Assembly (NCBI GenBank): GCA_037045435.1
Contig: JBAOID010000001.1
Span: forward strand, 1 to 64,000
Length of the DNA: 64,000 bases
Direction of reading: 5' to 3'
From: CBDUEF01 sp018063485
GTDB lineage: Bacteria; Pseudomonadota; Alphaproteobacteria; Rhodobacterales; Rhodobacteraceae
Of the stretch, positions 7,942-17,638 are shown one piece after another. The position numbers and the translations under genes are program-made. The notes beneath the pieces were generated by a model. It saw only the letters and a program-made list of their open reading frames with translations. It searched no databases and was not told the origin of the DNA. Position 1 is the first letter of the stretch. Every line of letters starts with the position of its first letter.

Positions 7942-9246
7942 ATGACAATCTCCTCTTCGCTGAATGCGGGGGTGGCGGGCTTGAACGCCAATGCCAACCG
8001 ACTATCGACGATTGCCGACAATATCGCCAATTCGTCAACTTATGGCTATAAACGCGCTTCAGCGGATTTTCATTCAGTGGTGATCCACGGCAATTCCAAG
8101 GCCACCTATTCGGCCGGTGGCGTGCGGGTGACCAACATGCGGCTGATTGATGATCGTGGCCCGCTGATTGCCACCTCGAACCCGACTGATCTGGCAATTG
8201 ACGGCCGCGGGTTTATCCCGGTGACAACCATCGGGGTGTTGAATGGGCAGGATCAATCCTATCCGATCTCGCTGGCCACCACCGGTTCATTCCGCCCGGA
8301 TGCTGATGGTGTCTTGCGGACTGAAACCGGGCAAGTGCTGATGGGCTGGCCCGCCAATCCTGACGGCACGATGAACAGCTTTCCACGTGATACGATGGCC
8401 TCGCTGCAGCCAGTGCGGATTAACGCCAACCAATATGTCGGCAACCCTACGTCGCAGATGAAGCTGGGGGTCAATCTTCCGGCCACGGCCAGCATGGCGG
8501 GGGCGAGTGGCACGGCTTATGATCTTACCGTCGAGTATTTCGGCAATCTGGGCACCTCGGAATCGCTGGATTTCAAGTTCACCCCGATCATTCCGGCGAG
8601 CGGGGCGTCAAACTCCTGGACGGTGACGATCAGCGACAGCGCCACTGGTGGGGCAGTTGTGGGGGAATATACGCTGAATTTTGATCCCAGCCAAAGCAAT
8701 GGCGGCACACTGGCCTCGGTTTCCACCATATCCGGCGGGCCCTATAATCCGTCCGATGGCACCATCGCGCTGGCCTTGGGTGGCGGAACGATCAATCTGG
8801 ACATCGGCAAGCCCGGCGAGCCGAACGGCATGACCCAGCTTTCTGCAACATTCGCGCCGGTGTCGATCAGCAAGAACGGCTCGCCCGTGGCCAGCCTGAC
8901 TTCGGTTGAGGTGGATGAGAAGGGTTCACTTTTCGCCGTCTATGATCAGGGGTTCAGTCGCCGGATCTACCAAATTCCGGTGATTGATGTGCCCAACCCG
9001 AACGGGTTGATTGCGCTGAACAACCAGACCTATCAGGTATCGCCCAGTTCCGGTGCGTTTTACATGTGGGATGCCGGTGATGGGCCGACCGGGGCGTTGA
9101 TCGGCTTTTCGCGTGAGGAATCTTCGACCGATGTGGCGGCAGAACTGACGCAACTGATCCAGACGCAACGCGCCTATTCGTCGAATGCCAAGGTGATTCA
9201 GACGGTGGATGAGATGTTGCAGGAAACCACCAACATCAAACGGTAA
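7942..9246 (+). CDS. flgE: flagellar hook protein FlgE
   Basis: Structural subunit of the flagellar hook, exported by the flagellar type III apparatus. The conserved N-terminal rod/hook motif (MTISSSLNAGVAGLNANA, DNIANSSTYGYKR) and the C-terminal heptad segment (ELTQLIQTQRAYSSNAKVIQT, DEMLQETTNIKR) frame a variable surface-exposed middle rich in Gly, Ser and Thr. The internal DLAIDGRGFIPV motif is typical of FlgE/FlgF/FlgG. I start at the ATG giving MTISSSLN, since the longer frame would add an atypical extension. Length is 434 residues. It precedes flgK by 11 nt, consistent with one transcript. Confidence 0.95.
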   Translation: MTISSSLNAGVAGLNANANRLSTIADNIANSSTYGYKRASADFHSVVIHGNSKATYSAGGVRVTNMRLIDDRGPLIATSNPTDLAIDGRGFIPVTTIGVLNGQDQSYPISLATTGSFRPDADGVLRTETGQVLMGWPANPDGTMNSFPRDTMASLQPVRINANQYVGNPTSQMKLGVNLPATASMAGASGTAYDLTVEYFGNLGTSESLDFKFTPIIPASGASNSWTVTISDSATGGAVVGEYTLNFDPSQSNGGTLASVSTISGGPYNPSDGTIALALGGGTINLDIGKPGEPNGMTQLSATFAPVSISKNGSPVASLTSVEVDEKGSLFAVYDQGFSRRIYQIPVIDVPNPNGLIALNNQTYQVSPSSGAFYMWDAGDGPTGALIGFSREESSTDVAAELTQLIQTQRAYSSNAKVIQTVDEMLQETTNIKR

Positions 9247-9257
9247 AGGGGGCATGA

Positions 9258-10715
9258 ATGAGTATTTCTGCAAGTCTTTCCAGTGCCTTATCCGGCCTTA
9301 CAGCGGCATCACGCCGGGCCGAGGTGGTGTCGTCCAATATCGCCAATGCGATGACCGAAGGGTATGGCCGCCGCGAATTGGTGGTGTCCGCCCGTTCTGT
9401 GGGATCAAGCGGTCAAGGTGTGCAAGTGGTCGGTGTCATCCGGCAGGCCGATCTTGCGGTGATCAATGACCGTCGCCACGCACAGGCCGAAGCCAGCGAT
9501 CAGGGCCAGCGCGCCGGCGCATTGTTGCGGATTGATAGCAGTCTTGGCGCGCCCGATGACGCCTCATCCTTGACTGCCCGCGTTGCCGCCCTTGAAAGCG
9601 CGCTGATCGCCGCCACTGCGCAACCGGCGTCTGAGGCTCGTCTGTCACAGATTGCCGAAACCGCGCGTGGGGTCGTGGGCAAGTTCGGGGCCATCACGGC
9701 AGATATTCAGGCATCGCGCACGGCGGCCGATAATCAGATCAAATCCGAGGTGGATCAGGTCAATGCTGCACTGTCGCGGATTGCCGATCTGAATGCCAAG
9801 GTGCGGGCTACCGCAGGGGCGGGGCGTGATACCTCGGCGCTGATTGATCAGCGCCAGCAAGTGATTGACAGCATTGCCGGAATCATCCCCTTACGCGAGA
9901 TACCCCGTGACGGAGGGCAGCTTGCCCTTGTCACACCGGGGGGCGCGGTGCTGCTGGATGGCTCTGCGGCCAGGTTGGGATTTATGCCGGTGGGGACGGT
10001 GGTTGCAGGAATGACCAAAGGCTCGGGTGCGCTTTCGGGGTTGACGATAAATGGCCACCCGATTGCAACCAGTGGCGGCAACAGCCCGATTGCTGGCGGT
10101 TCGCTGTCGGGGCAATTCGCGATCCGCGATGAGCTGGCTCCCGAGGCGCAAACCCGGCTGGACGCGGTAGCGCGTGATCTGATCGAACGATTTGCCAGTC
10201 CAAGTGTCGATCCGACTTTGGGCGCGGCAGATGCGGGGCTCTTCACTGATAACGGTGGAGCATTCACGCCGGACAACGAAACGGGGCTGGCCGGACGGCT
10301 TTCATTGAATGCGGCCGCTGATCCGCTGCAAGGCGGCGCCTTGTGGCGATTGCGTGATGGTTTGGCGGCCACTAACCCCGGCACGGTGGGAAATACGGCG
10401 CAACTGTCGCGACTGGCAGATGCCCTTACCGTGCAGCGCAGCCCGGTTTCGGGCGGCTTCATGCCTGGGAATTGCAGTTTTGCAACGCTGACGGCCGACC
10501 TCACCTCGGGAGTGGCCACGGCACGGCTGAATGCCGAAGCCGAACACGGCTTTGCCACTGCACGCGCTGATGCGCTGCACAGTGCCGAGTTGCAAGGCGG
10601 GGTCGATACCGATCAGGAAATGCAAAACCTGCTGATGATCGAACAAGCCTATTCCGCAAATGCAAAGGTTATTCAGACCGTGGATGACATGATCAAAACC
10701 CTGTTGAGCATCTGA
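9258..10715 (+). CDS. flgK: flagellar hook-associated protein 1 (FlgK)
   Basis: Joins hook to filament. The N-terminus MSISASLSSALSGLTAASRRAEVVSSNIAN and the C-terminus NLLMIEQAYSANAKVIQTVDDMIKTLLSI carry the paired coiled-coil heptads of FlgK. A segment DLNAKVRATAGAGRDTSALIDQRQ belongs to the family's conserved D1 region. At 485 residues it is slightly short, as in many alphaproteobacteria. AAGGGGG lies just upstream of the ATG. flgL begins one base after its stop codon, so translation is likely coupled. Confidence 0.94.
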   Translation: MSISASLSSALSGLTAASRRAEVVSSNIANAMTEGYGRRELVVSARSVGSSGQGVQVVGVIRQADLAVINDRRHAQAEASDQGQRAGALLRIDSSLGAPDDASSLTARVAALESALIAATAQPASEARLSQIAETARGVVGKFGAITADIQASRTAADNQIKSEVDQVNAALSRIADLNAKVRATAGAGRDTSALIDQRQQVIDSIAGIIPLREIPRDGGQLALVTPGGAVLLDGSAARLGFMPVGTVVAGMTKGSGALSGLTINGHPIATSGGNSPIAGGSLSGQFAIRDELAPEAQTRLDAVARDLIERFASPSVDPTLGAADAGLFTDNGGAFTPDNETGLAGRLSLNAAADPLQGGALWRLRDGLAATNPGTVGNTAQLSRLADALTVQRSPVSGGFMPGNCSFATLTADLTSGVATARLNAEAEHGFATARADALHSAELQGGVDTDQEMQNLLMIEQAYSANAKVIQTVDDMIKTLLSI

Positions 10716-10716
10716 T

Positions 10717-11721
10717 ATGTCCTCATATTCCATTGGCGACTTGTCCCGTTCCTTGTTGTTTCGTCAGCAAAACCTGTCCTTGAAATCAGATGCACAACGG
10801 CTTTCGCAAGAGATGACAACAGGGCGCGCGTCAGATGTCGCGGCACAGACGAGGGGCGATTTGAAACCGCTGTCGAGCATTGAAAACGCTCTGGCGAAGA
10901 GCGGCGGCTATGCGACTGTCACCGGTGAGTTGCAACGCAATGCCGCCGCGATGCAGACCGCGCTGTCGTCGGTTTCCAATCTGTCGTCTGATCTGGCCAA
11001 CTCGCTTTTGGGGGCGGCGACCTCGGCAGTGCCAAGCCAGATTGCAGCCATTGGAGCCGACGCCCGAAACCGGTTTGAGACGGTGGTTTCGTTGCTGAAC
11101 ACCCGGCTAGGGGACAATTCGCTGTTCGCCGGGGTGGCCAGCAATGGGCCAGCGTTGGCCGATGCCGATACCATGCTCACAGCGCTTCAGGTGGCCACGG
11201 CTGGGGCCACCTCGGCGCAGGATGTGGAAACCACGCTTGATCAATGGTTTGGTCCTTCAGGTGGATTTGAAGCCTTGGGCTATTCGGGTGGTGCCGCACT
11301 TTCGCCGATCGGAATTGCCCCCGGTGAAGTTGCCGCGCACCATGTCACCGCGACGGATCCCGCAATCAGGTCAACGCTGAAAGGTCTGGCGCTGGCGGCG
11401 CTGCTGGATCGGGGCGTTTTAGCGGGCAATGCCACCGGACGGCAGGATCTGGCCAAACGATCGGGCATGGCGCTGATGGGCTCGGCAGATGAGCGGGCCT
11501 ATCTGCAAGGCCGTTTGGGCAGGTTTGAGGCCCAGGTATCCGCCGCCGAAACCCGCAATGGGGCCGAGGCGTCGTCTTTGGAAATCGCAAGGGCGAACAT
11601 GGTTTCAGTCGATCCCTTTGAGACAGCATCAAAGCTGGAGGCAGCCCAGACGCGGCTGGAAACGATGTATGCCCTGACCGCGCGGATGTCGCGCTTGAGC
11701 CTTGTGGATTTTTTGAGATGA
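10717..11721 (+). CDS. flgL: flagellar hook-associated protein 3 (FlgL, flagellin-like)
   Basis: Second hook-filament junction protein. The flagellin-type N-terminal helix (SLLFRQQNLSLKSDAQRLSQEMTTGRASDVAAQ) and C-terminal helix (LEIARANMVSVDPFETASKLEAAQTRLETMYALTARM) are present, with an Ala/Gly-rich middle. Length 334 residues. It starts one base after flgK and overlaps flgI by 4 bp (ATGA). The flgK-flgL-flgI order is the one commonly seen in Rhodobacterales flagellar clusters. Confidence 0.9.
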   Translation: MSSYSIGDLSRSLLFRQQNLSLKSDAQRLSQEMTTGRASDVAAQTRGDLKPLSSIENALAKSGGYATVTGELQRNAAAMQTALSSVSNLSSDLANSLLGAATSAVPSQIAAIGADARNRFETVVSLLNTRLGDNSLFAGVASNGPALADADTMLTALQVATAGATSAQDVETTLDQWFGPSGGFEALGYSGGAALSPIGIAPGEVAAHHVTATDPAIRSTLKGLALAALLDRGVLAGNATGRQDLAKRSGMALMGSADERAYLQGRLGRFEAQVSAAETRNGAEASSLEIARANMVSVDPFETASKLEAAQTRLETMYALTARMSRLSLVDFLR

Positions 11722-12818
11722 AACATTGGGTGCTTGCGGCGCTGCTATTCTGCTTGCCGCTTGCGGCGCAGGCCGGGCTGATCAGAATCAAGGATCTGGT
11801 CGAGTTTGATGGTGTTCGTGGCAATGATCTGGTGGGTTATGGTCTGGTTGTGGGGCTGAACGGCACCGGGGATGGGTTACGGAATTCGCCCTTCACCGAA
11901 GAAATCATGTCGAACCTGCTAGAGCGTCTGGGATCGAATGTTACCGGTGAGAATTTTTCACCAAAGAATGTGGCGGCTGTGTTTGTGACCGCCAGTCTGC
12001 CGCCTTTTGCGCGCACCGGGGGCCAGATCGACGTTGCGGTTTCAGCTATTGGGGATGCGAAAAGCCTGCTTGGCGGCACTTTGGTGATGACTCCGCTGAA
12101 CGGGGCGGACGGGCAGATCTATGCGGTTGCCCAAGGGGCGATTATCGCGGGAGGGGTTTCGGCGGATGGGCAAGCCGCCAAGGTTGTGCAGGGCGTGCCG
12201 ACGGCGGGCACAATTCCCTCTGGCGGGCGTGTGGAACGCGAGATCGACTTTGATTTCACGCAGTTGAAATCCCTGCGTCTAGCGCTGCGGGTGCCTGATT
12301 TCACCACGGCTGCACGTATTGAGGGGGTAATCAATCGCGAATATGGCACAAGGGTTGCGGAAATGCTCGATTCCGGGACCGTGTTGCTGGACCTGACCGC
12401 TACCGGCACCCGCTCTCCGGCGCATGTGATCAGCCGGATTGAGGGGTTGGGAGTTGAGCCTGAAACGCGGGCGAGAGTTGTGGTTGATCAACGCTCGGGC
12501 ACCATTGTGATGGGTGAGGATGTGCGTATCAGCAAAGTCGCTGTCGCACAGGGCAATCTGACCCTTCGGATTGAGGAATCACCAGTGGTGGTGCAGCCAA
12601 ATCCGTTTTCCGAGGGTCAGTCGATTGTTGTCCCCCGCAGTTCTGTCGGGATCGACAATGCTCCGGGCACCGGGCTGGCCGAGATCAGGGGTGGCACATC
12701 CCTTTCCGAAGTTGTGGCCGGATTGAATGCCTTGGGGGTGGCTCCACATGACATGATCGACATCTTGAAGAGCATCAATGCGGCGGGGGCGCTACATGCG
12801 GAATTTCTGGTGTACTAG
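11718..12818 (+). CDS. flgI: flagellar P-ring protein FlgI
   Basis: Periplasmic subunit of the P ring around the flagellar rod. A Sec signal peptide (MKHWVLAALLFCLPLAAQA) precedes the mature GLIRIKDLVEFDGVRGNDLVGYGLVVGLNGTGD, the family hallmark. Further conserved blocks are NVAAVFVTASLPPFARTG, GGTLVMTPL and the C-terminal LNALGVAPHDMIDILKSINAAGALHAE. At 366 residues it is full length. It is the last flagellar gene here; about 380 bp of non-coding DNA follows before an unrelated transport operon. Confidence 0.96.
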   Translation: MKHWVLAALLFCLPLAAQAGLIRIKDLVEFDGVRGNDLVGYGLVVGLNGTGDGLRNSPFTEEIMSNLLERLGSNVTGENFSPKNVAAVFVTASLPPFARTGGQIDVAVSAIGDAKSLLGGTLVMTPLNGADGQIYAVAQGAIIAGGVSADGQAAKVVQGVPTAGTIPSGGRVEREIDFDFTQLKSLRLALRVPDFTTAARIEGVINREYGTRVAEMLDSGTVLLDLTATGTRSPAHVISRIEGLGVEPETRARVVVDQRSGTIVMGEDVRISKVAVAQGNLTLRIEESPVVVQPNPFSEGQSIVVPRSSVGIDNAPGTGLAEIRGGTSLSEVVAGLNALGVAPHDMIDILKSINAAGALHAEFLVY

Positions 12819-13194
12819 AGTCCGGTGGCATCAGGGGCCCCTTTGCCGGTGTTTCTCACCTCAACTCACATGAGTGGTACCATCCACTGCACCAGTTCTG
12901 GACATTTCACCCTCCCTGCTTGCAAGCTTGCCAAGCAAGACACCCAGGAATCCAGCGGCGATCCGGTTTTTGTTCTCTACCCAGCGCTGAGCCGCTTTAG
13001 ACTACCGCGCCACAACGATTAAACGCGCGATAACAATCGTGTCGTTACGCAATGCCGGGTGCAAATGGGCGATATTCAGCGTTGGGGCGCGGATGATATT
13101 TTTCTAGTAATTTTAGTCCTGCTAATATAACAGCGGGTGCAACGGCACACTGGGAGCTTGGTGGACCGGATCGGTGATTGTTAGGAGGACACTC
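12819..13194. other. intergenic region upstream of the first peptide-transport operon
   Basis: No gene supported. AT-rich stretches near 13095-13130 (CTAGTAATTTTAGTCC, GCTAATATAAC) look like promoter elements for the following operon, and AGGAGG at 13183-13188 is a strong ribosome site for the binding-protein gene. I see no clear terminator for flgI. Confidence 0.5.
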
Positions 13195-14783
13195 ATGAAA
13201 AAGTTGATGATGCTTGGGGCGCTGGCCCTGTCGACCGCTCTGGTCACCCCGATTTACGCCCAAGAGCGCGGTGGCGTGCTGAACTTTGCTCGTTATGACG
13301 GCTCGAAATCTGATTGATCCCATCTATTCGGACAGGAACCCTGATATCTGGATGATTGGCAGCCTGTTCGACACGCTGCTGCGGACTGGGGCAGATGGTA
13401 AAACCCTGGAGCCGGGTCTCGCGGAGGCTTATACGGTCAGCGAAGACGGCAAGACCATCACCCTGACACTGCGCGAGGGTGTGGTGTTTTCGGATGGCAC
13501 TCCGATGACCAGCGCGGATGTGCTTTTCTCGCTGGATCGCGCCCGCAATCCCGATCTTGGCCCGTGGTCTGGATTGCTTGGTTCTGTTGATACCGTAACC
13601 GCAGATGGTAATGCCATTACGATCACGCTCAAGCAGCCCGATCCGACACTGCCGTCGATCCTTGCGACGTTCAATACCTCGATCGTGTCGAAGGCGGTGT
13701 TTGATGCCGCTCCGGGTGCGACGGATCAGGAAAAATCAACAGCGATTTTCGGTGCCCATACGCCTGGTGTTGGCACTGGCCCCTTCGTGCTGACTGGCTT
13801 TGCGCAGGGCGCGTCGATGGATTTCGCCGCCAACACGCATTACTGGCGTCAGGGCGCGGATGGCAAACCTCTGCCCTATCTGGACGGAGTGCATTTTGAA
13901 GTGATCCCCGACGATGCGAACTCGCGTGCTTAAACTGCAGGCCGGCGAGATGGATGTTGCGGAATTCATTCCGTTCTCGCGCGTTGAAGAACTCAAGGGC
14001 GATCCTAACCTGAATATGGAGCTGTTTCCGTCCACCCGGATCATCTACTCGCCGATCAACACGCGCGAGAAGCGGGCTGATGGAACGCCAAACCCGTTGG
14101 CTGATGTGCGCGTGCGTCAGGCCCTGAACTATGCCACCGACAAAGACGCGCTGATTGGCCTGGTCTTGCAGGGCGCTGGCAAGGCGATGACCTCGCCGTT
14201 GATGGCGGCTGCCACGCAATTGTCGATCGATATGAGCCCGCTTTACGGCTATGATCTGGAAAAAGCCAAGGCACTGATCGCCGAAGCGGGCCTGCCCGCC
14301 GGCACCAAGATCAGCATGACCATTCTGTCGGGCTCGGCAGATGACAGCACCATCTTTGCGGCGCTTCAGCAGATGTGGGCGCCTCTGGGCATTGATCTGA
14401 TCGCCGATCAGGTCGACGGACCGACGCGCGGTGCCAAGAACAAGTCTGGCGAGTTTGACATTCACACCTATGGCTGGGTGAATGATGTCAATGACCCGTC
14501 ACAGGTTGTCGGCTGGCTGGGCTACACCCCAACGGCCAATGCCGTTGGCACTGCCTGGAACAATGCGGACTTCAATGCTCTGTTTGAGGCATCAAACAAA
14601 GAAATTGATCCTGCCAAGCGAGCGGATGATTATGCGCAGATGCAGAAAATCTACGCCGAGGCCGCTCCGCTGCTGTTCATGTATGAAACGCCTTTTGCGG
14701 TTGCGATTTCCAAAAAAGTCGAAGGCTATATTCAGACGCCCTTGGGCAACGACGTTTTTGTTGAGGCACAAGTCAAACGCTGA
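13195..14783 (+). CDS. peptide ABC transporter substrate-binding protein (SBP_bac_5), two frameshifts
   Basis: Periplasmic receptor of a Dpp/Opp-type importer, read in three successive frames. It begins with a Sec signal peptide (MKKLMMLGALALSTALVTPIYA), and the mature protein starts ERGGVLNFARYD. Family 5 motifs include LEPGLAEAYTVSEDGKTITLTLREGVVFSDGTP, the DVRVRQALNYATDKDAL segment and a hinge near YDLEKAKALIAEAGLP. The first break is an extra G at 13300-13301. The second, at about 13921-13930, could be one extra base or a lost CG pair. Repair gives about 528-530 residues, normal for the family. It leads an operon with two permeases, two ATPases and pepP. Confidence 0.85.
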
Positions 14784-14805
14784 TCAGCGTTACCTTGATA
14801 ACACT

Positions 14806-14833
14806 GATGCGGGCCGCCTGCATGGCCCGCATC
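14806..14833 (+). promoter_or_regulatory. intercistronic GC hairpin between binding protein and permease
   Basis: Perfect 10-bp stem GATGCGGGCC / GGCCCGCATC with an 8-nt loop and no T run. It lies 22 nt after the binding-protein stop and 19 nt before the permease start. Such hairpins typically protect the upstream message and lower expression of the membrane subunits. The convergent operon has an equivalent one. Confidence 0.65.
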
Positions 14834-14852
14834 TGATCAGTTAGGGCCATAG

Positions 14853-15794
14853 ATGATCAGTCTCCGTTATATCTTTACGCGATTGCTTTGGATGATCCCG
14901 ACCTTCTTTCTGGTGATGATCATCATTTTCTTCCTTGTCCGCCTATTGCCGGGGGATCCAGCCATCGCTATCGCAGGCGATAAGGCCTCCAACGCGGAAT
15001 TGGATGCGATCCGGCAAAAACTGGGTTTGGACCGCTCACTGGTCACGCAGTTCTGGTTTTTCTTCACGTCGACGCTACAAGGCAATCTCGGCCAGTCGAT
15101 CTTGTTGAAAAAGCCCGTTCTCGACGCGATCATGGATCGGTTTCCAGCAACATTGTTTTTGACAATCTACACAGTGCTGATGTCGGTTTGCATCGCCGGG
15201 CCTCTGGCTTTTGTCGCGGCACTGAACCGCAATCGGTGGCCTGATACGCTGATCCGGTCAGTCTTTCAGATTGGCCTTTCCATGCCGGTGTTCTACATCG
15301 GCCTGCTGTTGATGACATTTCTTGGTGGATATCTGCGTCTTTTTGCTGTGGGTGGCTATGGCAGCAATTGGCAGGAGCATTTTTCCCATTTGTTCCTGCC
15401 TGCCTTTACCGTCGCGCTGTACACGTCCGCGATCATCATGCGGAATTTGCGGTCTTCGGTGATCGAAGTGCTCGACGCCGAATATGTGCAATTCGCGCGT
15501 GCCAAAGGCCTGCCGAGCCAGGTTATTCTGGGGCGTCATGTGTTACGAAATGCGCTGATTTCCACGGTAACATTACTCGGCCTTTCAATCGGCAACCTGA
15601 TAAGTGGCACTTTGGTGACAGAGACCGTTTTCGCCGTTCCCGGTGTTGGCCGATTGATGCTGGAGGCGATCTTTGCGCGCGACTATCCCCTGATCCAGGG
15701 CCTGACGCTGACCTTCGCGGTACTGGTTTCCGTCGTGTTCCTGCTGACCGATATTTTTCAAAGCATGCTAGATCCAAGGATGCGCCTGTCATGA
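14853..15794 (+). CDS. dppB: peptide ABC transporter permease, DppB type
   Basis: First inner-membrane subunit of the importer, 313 residues. It shows the DppB N-terminal pattern: one helix (IPTFFLVMIIIFFLVRLLPGDP), a periplasmic segment with LGLDRSLVTQFWFF, then five more helices. The cytoplasmic EAA loop that contacts the ATPase is visible in EYVQFARAKGLPSQVILGRHVLRNALI. It ends PRMRLS, typical of the family. The stop codon overlaps the next permease start (ATGA). Substrate specificity cannot be read from the permease alone. Confidence 0.9.
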   Translation: MISLRYIFTRLLWMIPTFFLVMIIIFFLVRLLPGDPAIAIAGDKASNAELDAIRQKLGLDRSLVTQFWFFFTSTLQGNLGQSILLKKPVLDAIMDRFPATLFLTIYTVLMSVCIAGPLAFVAALNRNRWPDTLIRSVFQIGLSMPVFYIGLLLMTFLGGYLRLFAVGGYGSNWQEHFSHLFLPAFTVALYTSAIIMRNLRSSVIEVLDAEYVQFARAKGLPSQVILGRHVLRNALISTVTLLGLSIGNLISGTLVTETVFAVPGVGRLMLEAIFARDYPLIQGLTLTFAVLVSVVFLLTDIFQSMLDPRMRLS

Positions 15795-16633
15795 GCACAT
15801 CGAGTCCCTTTTCTCGCCGCCTCGTCAAGATGCTGCGCCGGCCCGGAGTGCTTTTGGGGGTGGTCATCCTCTTGGTCTCAACCGTGCTTGCAGTGTTTCC
15901 GCAATATCTGTCGCCATCGGACCCGAATTTTATCGACTACAAGGCAATCCGCCTGCCGCCCTCTCTCAGCCATCCTTTTGGCACTGACACACTTGGGCGC
16001 GATTGCCTGTCGCGGGTGATCTGGGCCTATTCGATCAATATGCAGATGGCGATCCTTGCCACGGTTTTTGCGCTGGTGATCGGGGTGATTGTCGGGGCCT
16101 TGGTCGGCTATTATCGTGGCATTGCAGATCTGATTTTTGGCCGTGTCGTGGATGCGATCATTACCTTTCCATTTCTGGTGCTGGTGATTGCCATTGTCGC
16201 GGTGCTGGGGCCGGGGCTGATCAACATGTATATCGCGATTACGCTGGTTGGCTGGGTCTATTATGCGCGGCTGATGAGGGCAGAGATCATTGCTCAGATG
16301 GGCAATGATTATGCGGCCGCCGGGCGGGTGATGGGGTATTCTGACCGGCGCATCATCTTTCGGCATCTGCTGCCCAATGCCATCACACCGGTGCTGGTCT
16401 ATTGGATGACCGATATGGCGCTGGCGATTCTGCTGGGCTCGTCGCTGGGCTATCTGGGTCTTGGTGCCCAGCCGCCGCAGGCCGAATGGGGCGTGTTGAT
16501 TGCCGAAGGACGCAACTTTTTGACCACCGCCTGGTGGCTTAGCCTGATGCCCGGCATTGCCATTGTCTTGACCGGGCTTGGCTTTTCGCTGGTTGGCGAT
16601 GGTTTGGCCGATCTTTTGCGACCAAGGCAATGA
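15791..16633 (+). CDS. dppC: peptide ABC transporter permease, DppC type
   Basis: Second permease subunit, 280 residues. The N-terminal cytoplasmic helix is followed by the DppC signature HPFGTDTLGRDCLSRVIWAYSINMQ, and by the EAA loop NDYAAAGRVMGYSDRRIIFRHLLPN. The C-terminal LGLGAQPPQAEWGVLIAEGRNFL is diagnostic of this subfamily. I start at the ATG overlapping the dppB stop by 4 bp; the open frame extends far upstream inside dppB, but that part is antisense-like shadow sequence without homology. Confidence 0.9.
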   Translation: MSTSSPFSRRLVKMLRRPGVLLGVVILLVSTVLAVFPQYLSPSDPNFIDYKAIRLPPSLSHPFGTDTLGRDCLSRVIWAYSINMQMAILATVFALVIGVIVGALVGYYRGIADLIFGRVVDAIITFPFLVLVIAIVAVLGPGLINMYIAITLVGWVYYARLMRAEIIAQMGNDYAAAGRVMGYSDRRIIFRHLLPNAITPVLVYWMTDMALAILLGSSLGYLGLGAQPPQAEWGVLIAEGRNFLTTAWWLSLMPGIAIVLTGLGFSLVGDGLADLLRPRQ

Positions 16634-17638
16634 GGATTCAGCCGATGCCCCCAGAACCCGCATTGCTTGAGGTGCACAACCTTTGTACCGAGTTCGGCCA
16701 TGGTGATCATGCGATCCGCGCCGTTAACAACGTCTCGTTTTCGCTGGCGAAAGGCGAGGTTCTTGGCCTTGTCGGCGAAAGCGGCTCTGGCAAGTCTGTG
16801 ACGCTGCGCTCGATCCTTGGGCTGACCCGTCGCTATGGCAGGCTACAGGGGCAGGTCTTCTGGCAGGGCCAGGATCTGCTCTTGCTTGCCGAGCGGCAGT
16901 TTCAGAAAGTGCGCGGGCGCGACATTGCCATGATCTTTCCAAGAACCGATGACCTCGCTGAATCCGCTGCTGACAGTGGGGGTTCAAATCATGGAATCGC
17001 TGAAGGCCCATACCGATCTGACGGCGGGTGAGCGCCGCAAACGCGGCATCGAGATGCTGGATCTGGTTGGCATTCCATCGGCATCGTCGCGGCTTGGCGA
17101 TTATCCGCATCAATTTTCGGGCGGGATGCGTCAGCGCGTGATGATCGCAATCGCACTTGCCGCCAAGCCAAAACTGCTTTTGGCGGATGAGCCGACGACG
17201 GCGCTGGATGTAACGATCCAGGCGCAGATCCTGGAGCTGATCCTGTCGCTGGCAAAGGAGTTGGAGATGGGCGTCGTGCTTGTCACCCATGATCTGGGGG
17301 TGGTTGCGCAGACCTGCCAGAATGTGGCGGTGATGTATGCGGGGCAGATCATCGAATACGGGGCGGTGCGTCAGGTGCTCAGCGCACCGGCACATCCCTA
17401 TACCAATGGGCTGATGCGGTCTGTCCCGGTGAACATTCCGCCAAGGACCCCCTTGTTTTCTATCGCAGGGTCGCCGCCAAGCCTTGCGAATCTGCCGGCC
17501 GGTTGCAGCTTTGCACCGCGTTGCCAGCGAGCCTTGCCAGCCTGCATCGTGGAGCGGCCGCAGATTGCCAACTTTGACAACGGCCGCCAGCTTGCCTGTT
17601 TCAATCCCATTCCGGCAGAACAAGGCGGTGCCGCATGA
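16630..17638 (+). CDS. dppD: peptide ABC transporter ATPase, DppD type, one frameshift
   Basis: Nucleotide-binding subunit. Walker A is GESGSGKSV. The Q loop is broken by an extra T in the run at 16936-16938: the correct reading is IFQEPMTSLNP. Downstream the frame is intact, with the signature FSGGMRQRV, Walker B LLLADEPTTALD, the H loop THDLG and the OppD/DppD C-terminal Cys-rich extension (GCSFAPRCQRALPAC), which in relatives binds an Fe-S cluster. Repair yields 335 residues, a standard length. Both ends overlap neighbours by 4 bp, so the gene sits inside a coupled operon and is unlikely to be a true pseudogene. Confidence 0.88.

Noticed and set aside
12825..13022. A 65-codon open frame after flgI
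   Set aside because: No codon bias, no ribosome site and no recognisable motif.
12960..13025. tRNA-like string near TTCTCTACCCAGCGCTGAGCC
   Set aside because: It resembles part of an antisense D arm, but no cloverleaf can be completed on either strand.
15368..15790. Long N-terminal extension of the DppC-type permease
   Set aside because: It lies in another frame inside dppB, is Arg/Cys-rich and has no homology; the ATGA overlap at 15791 gives the normal start.
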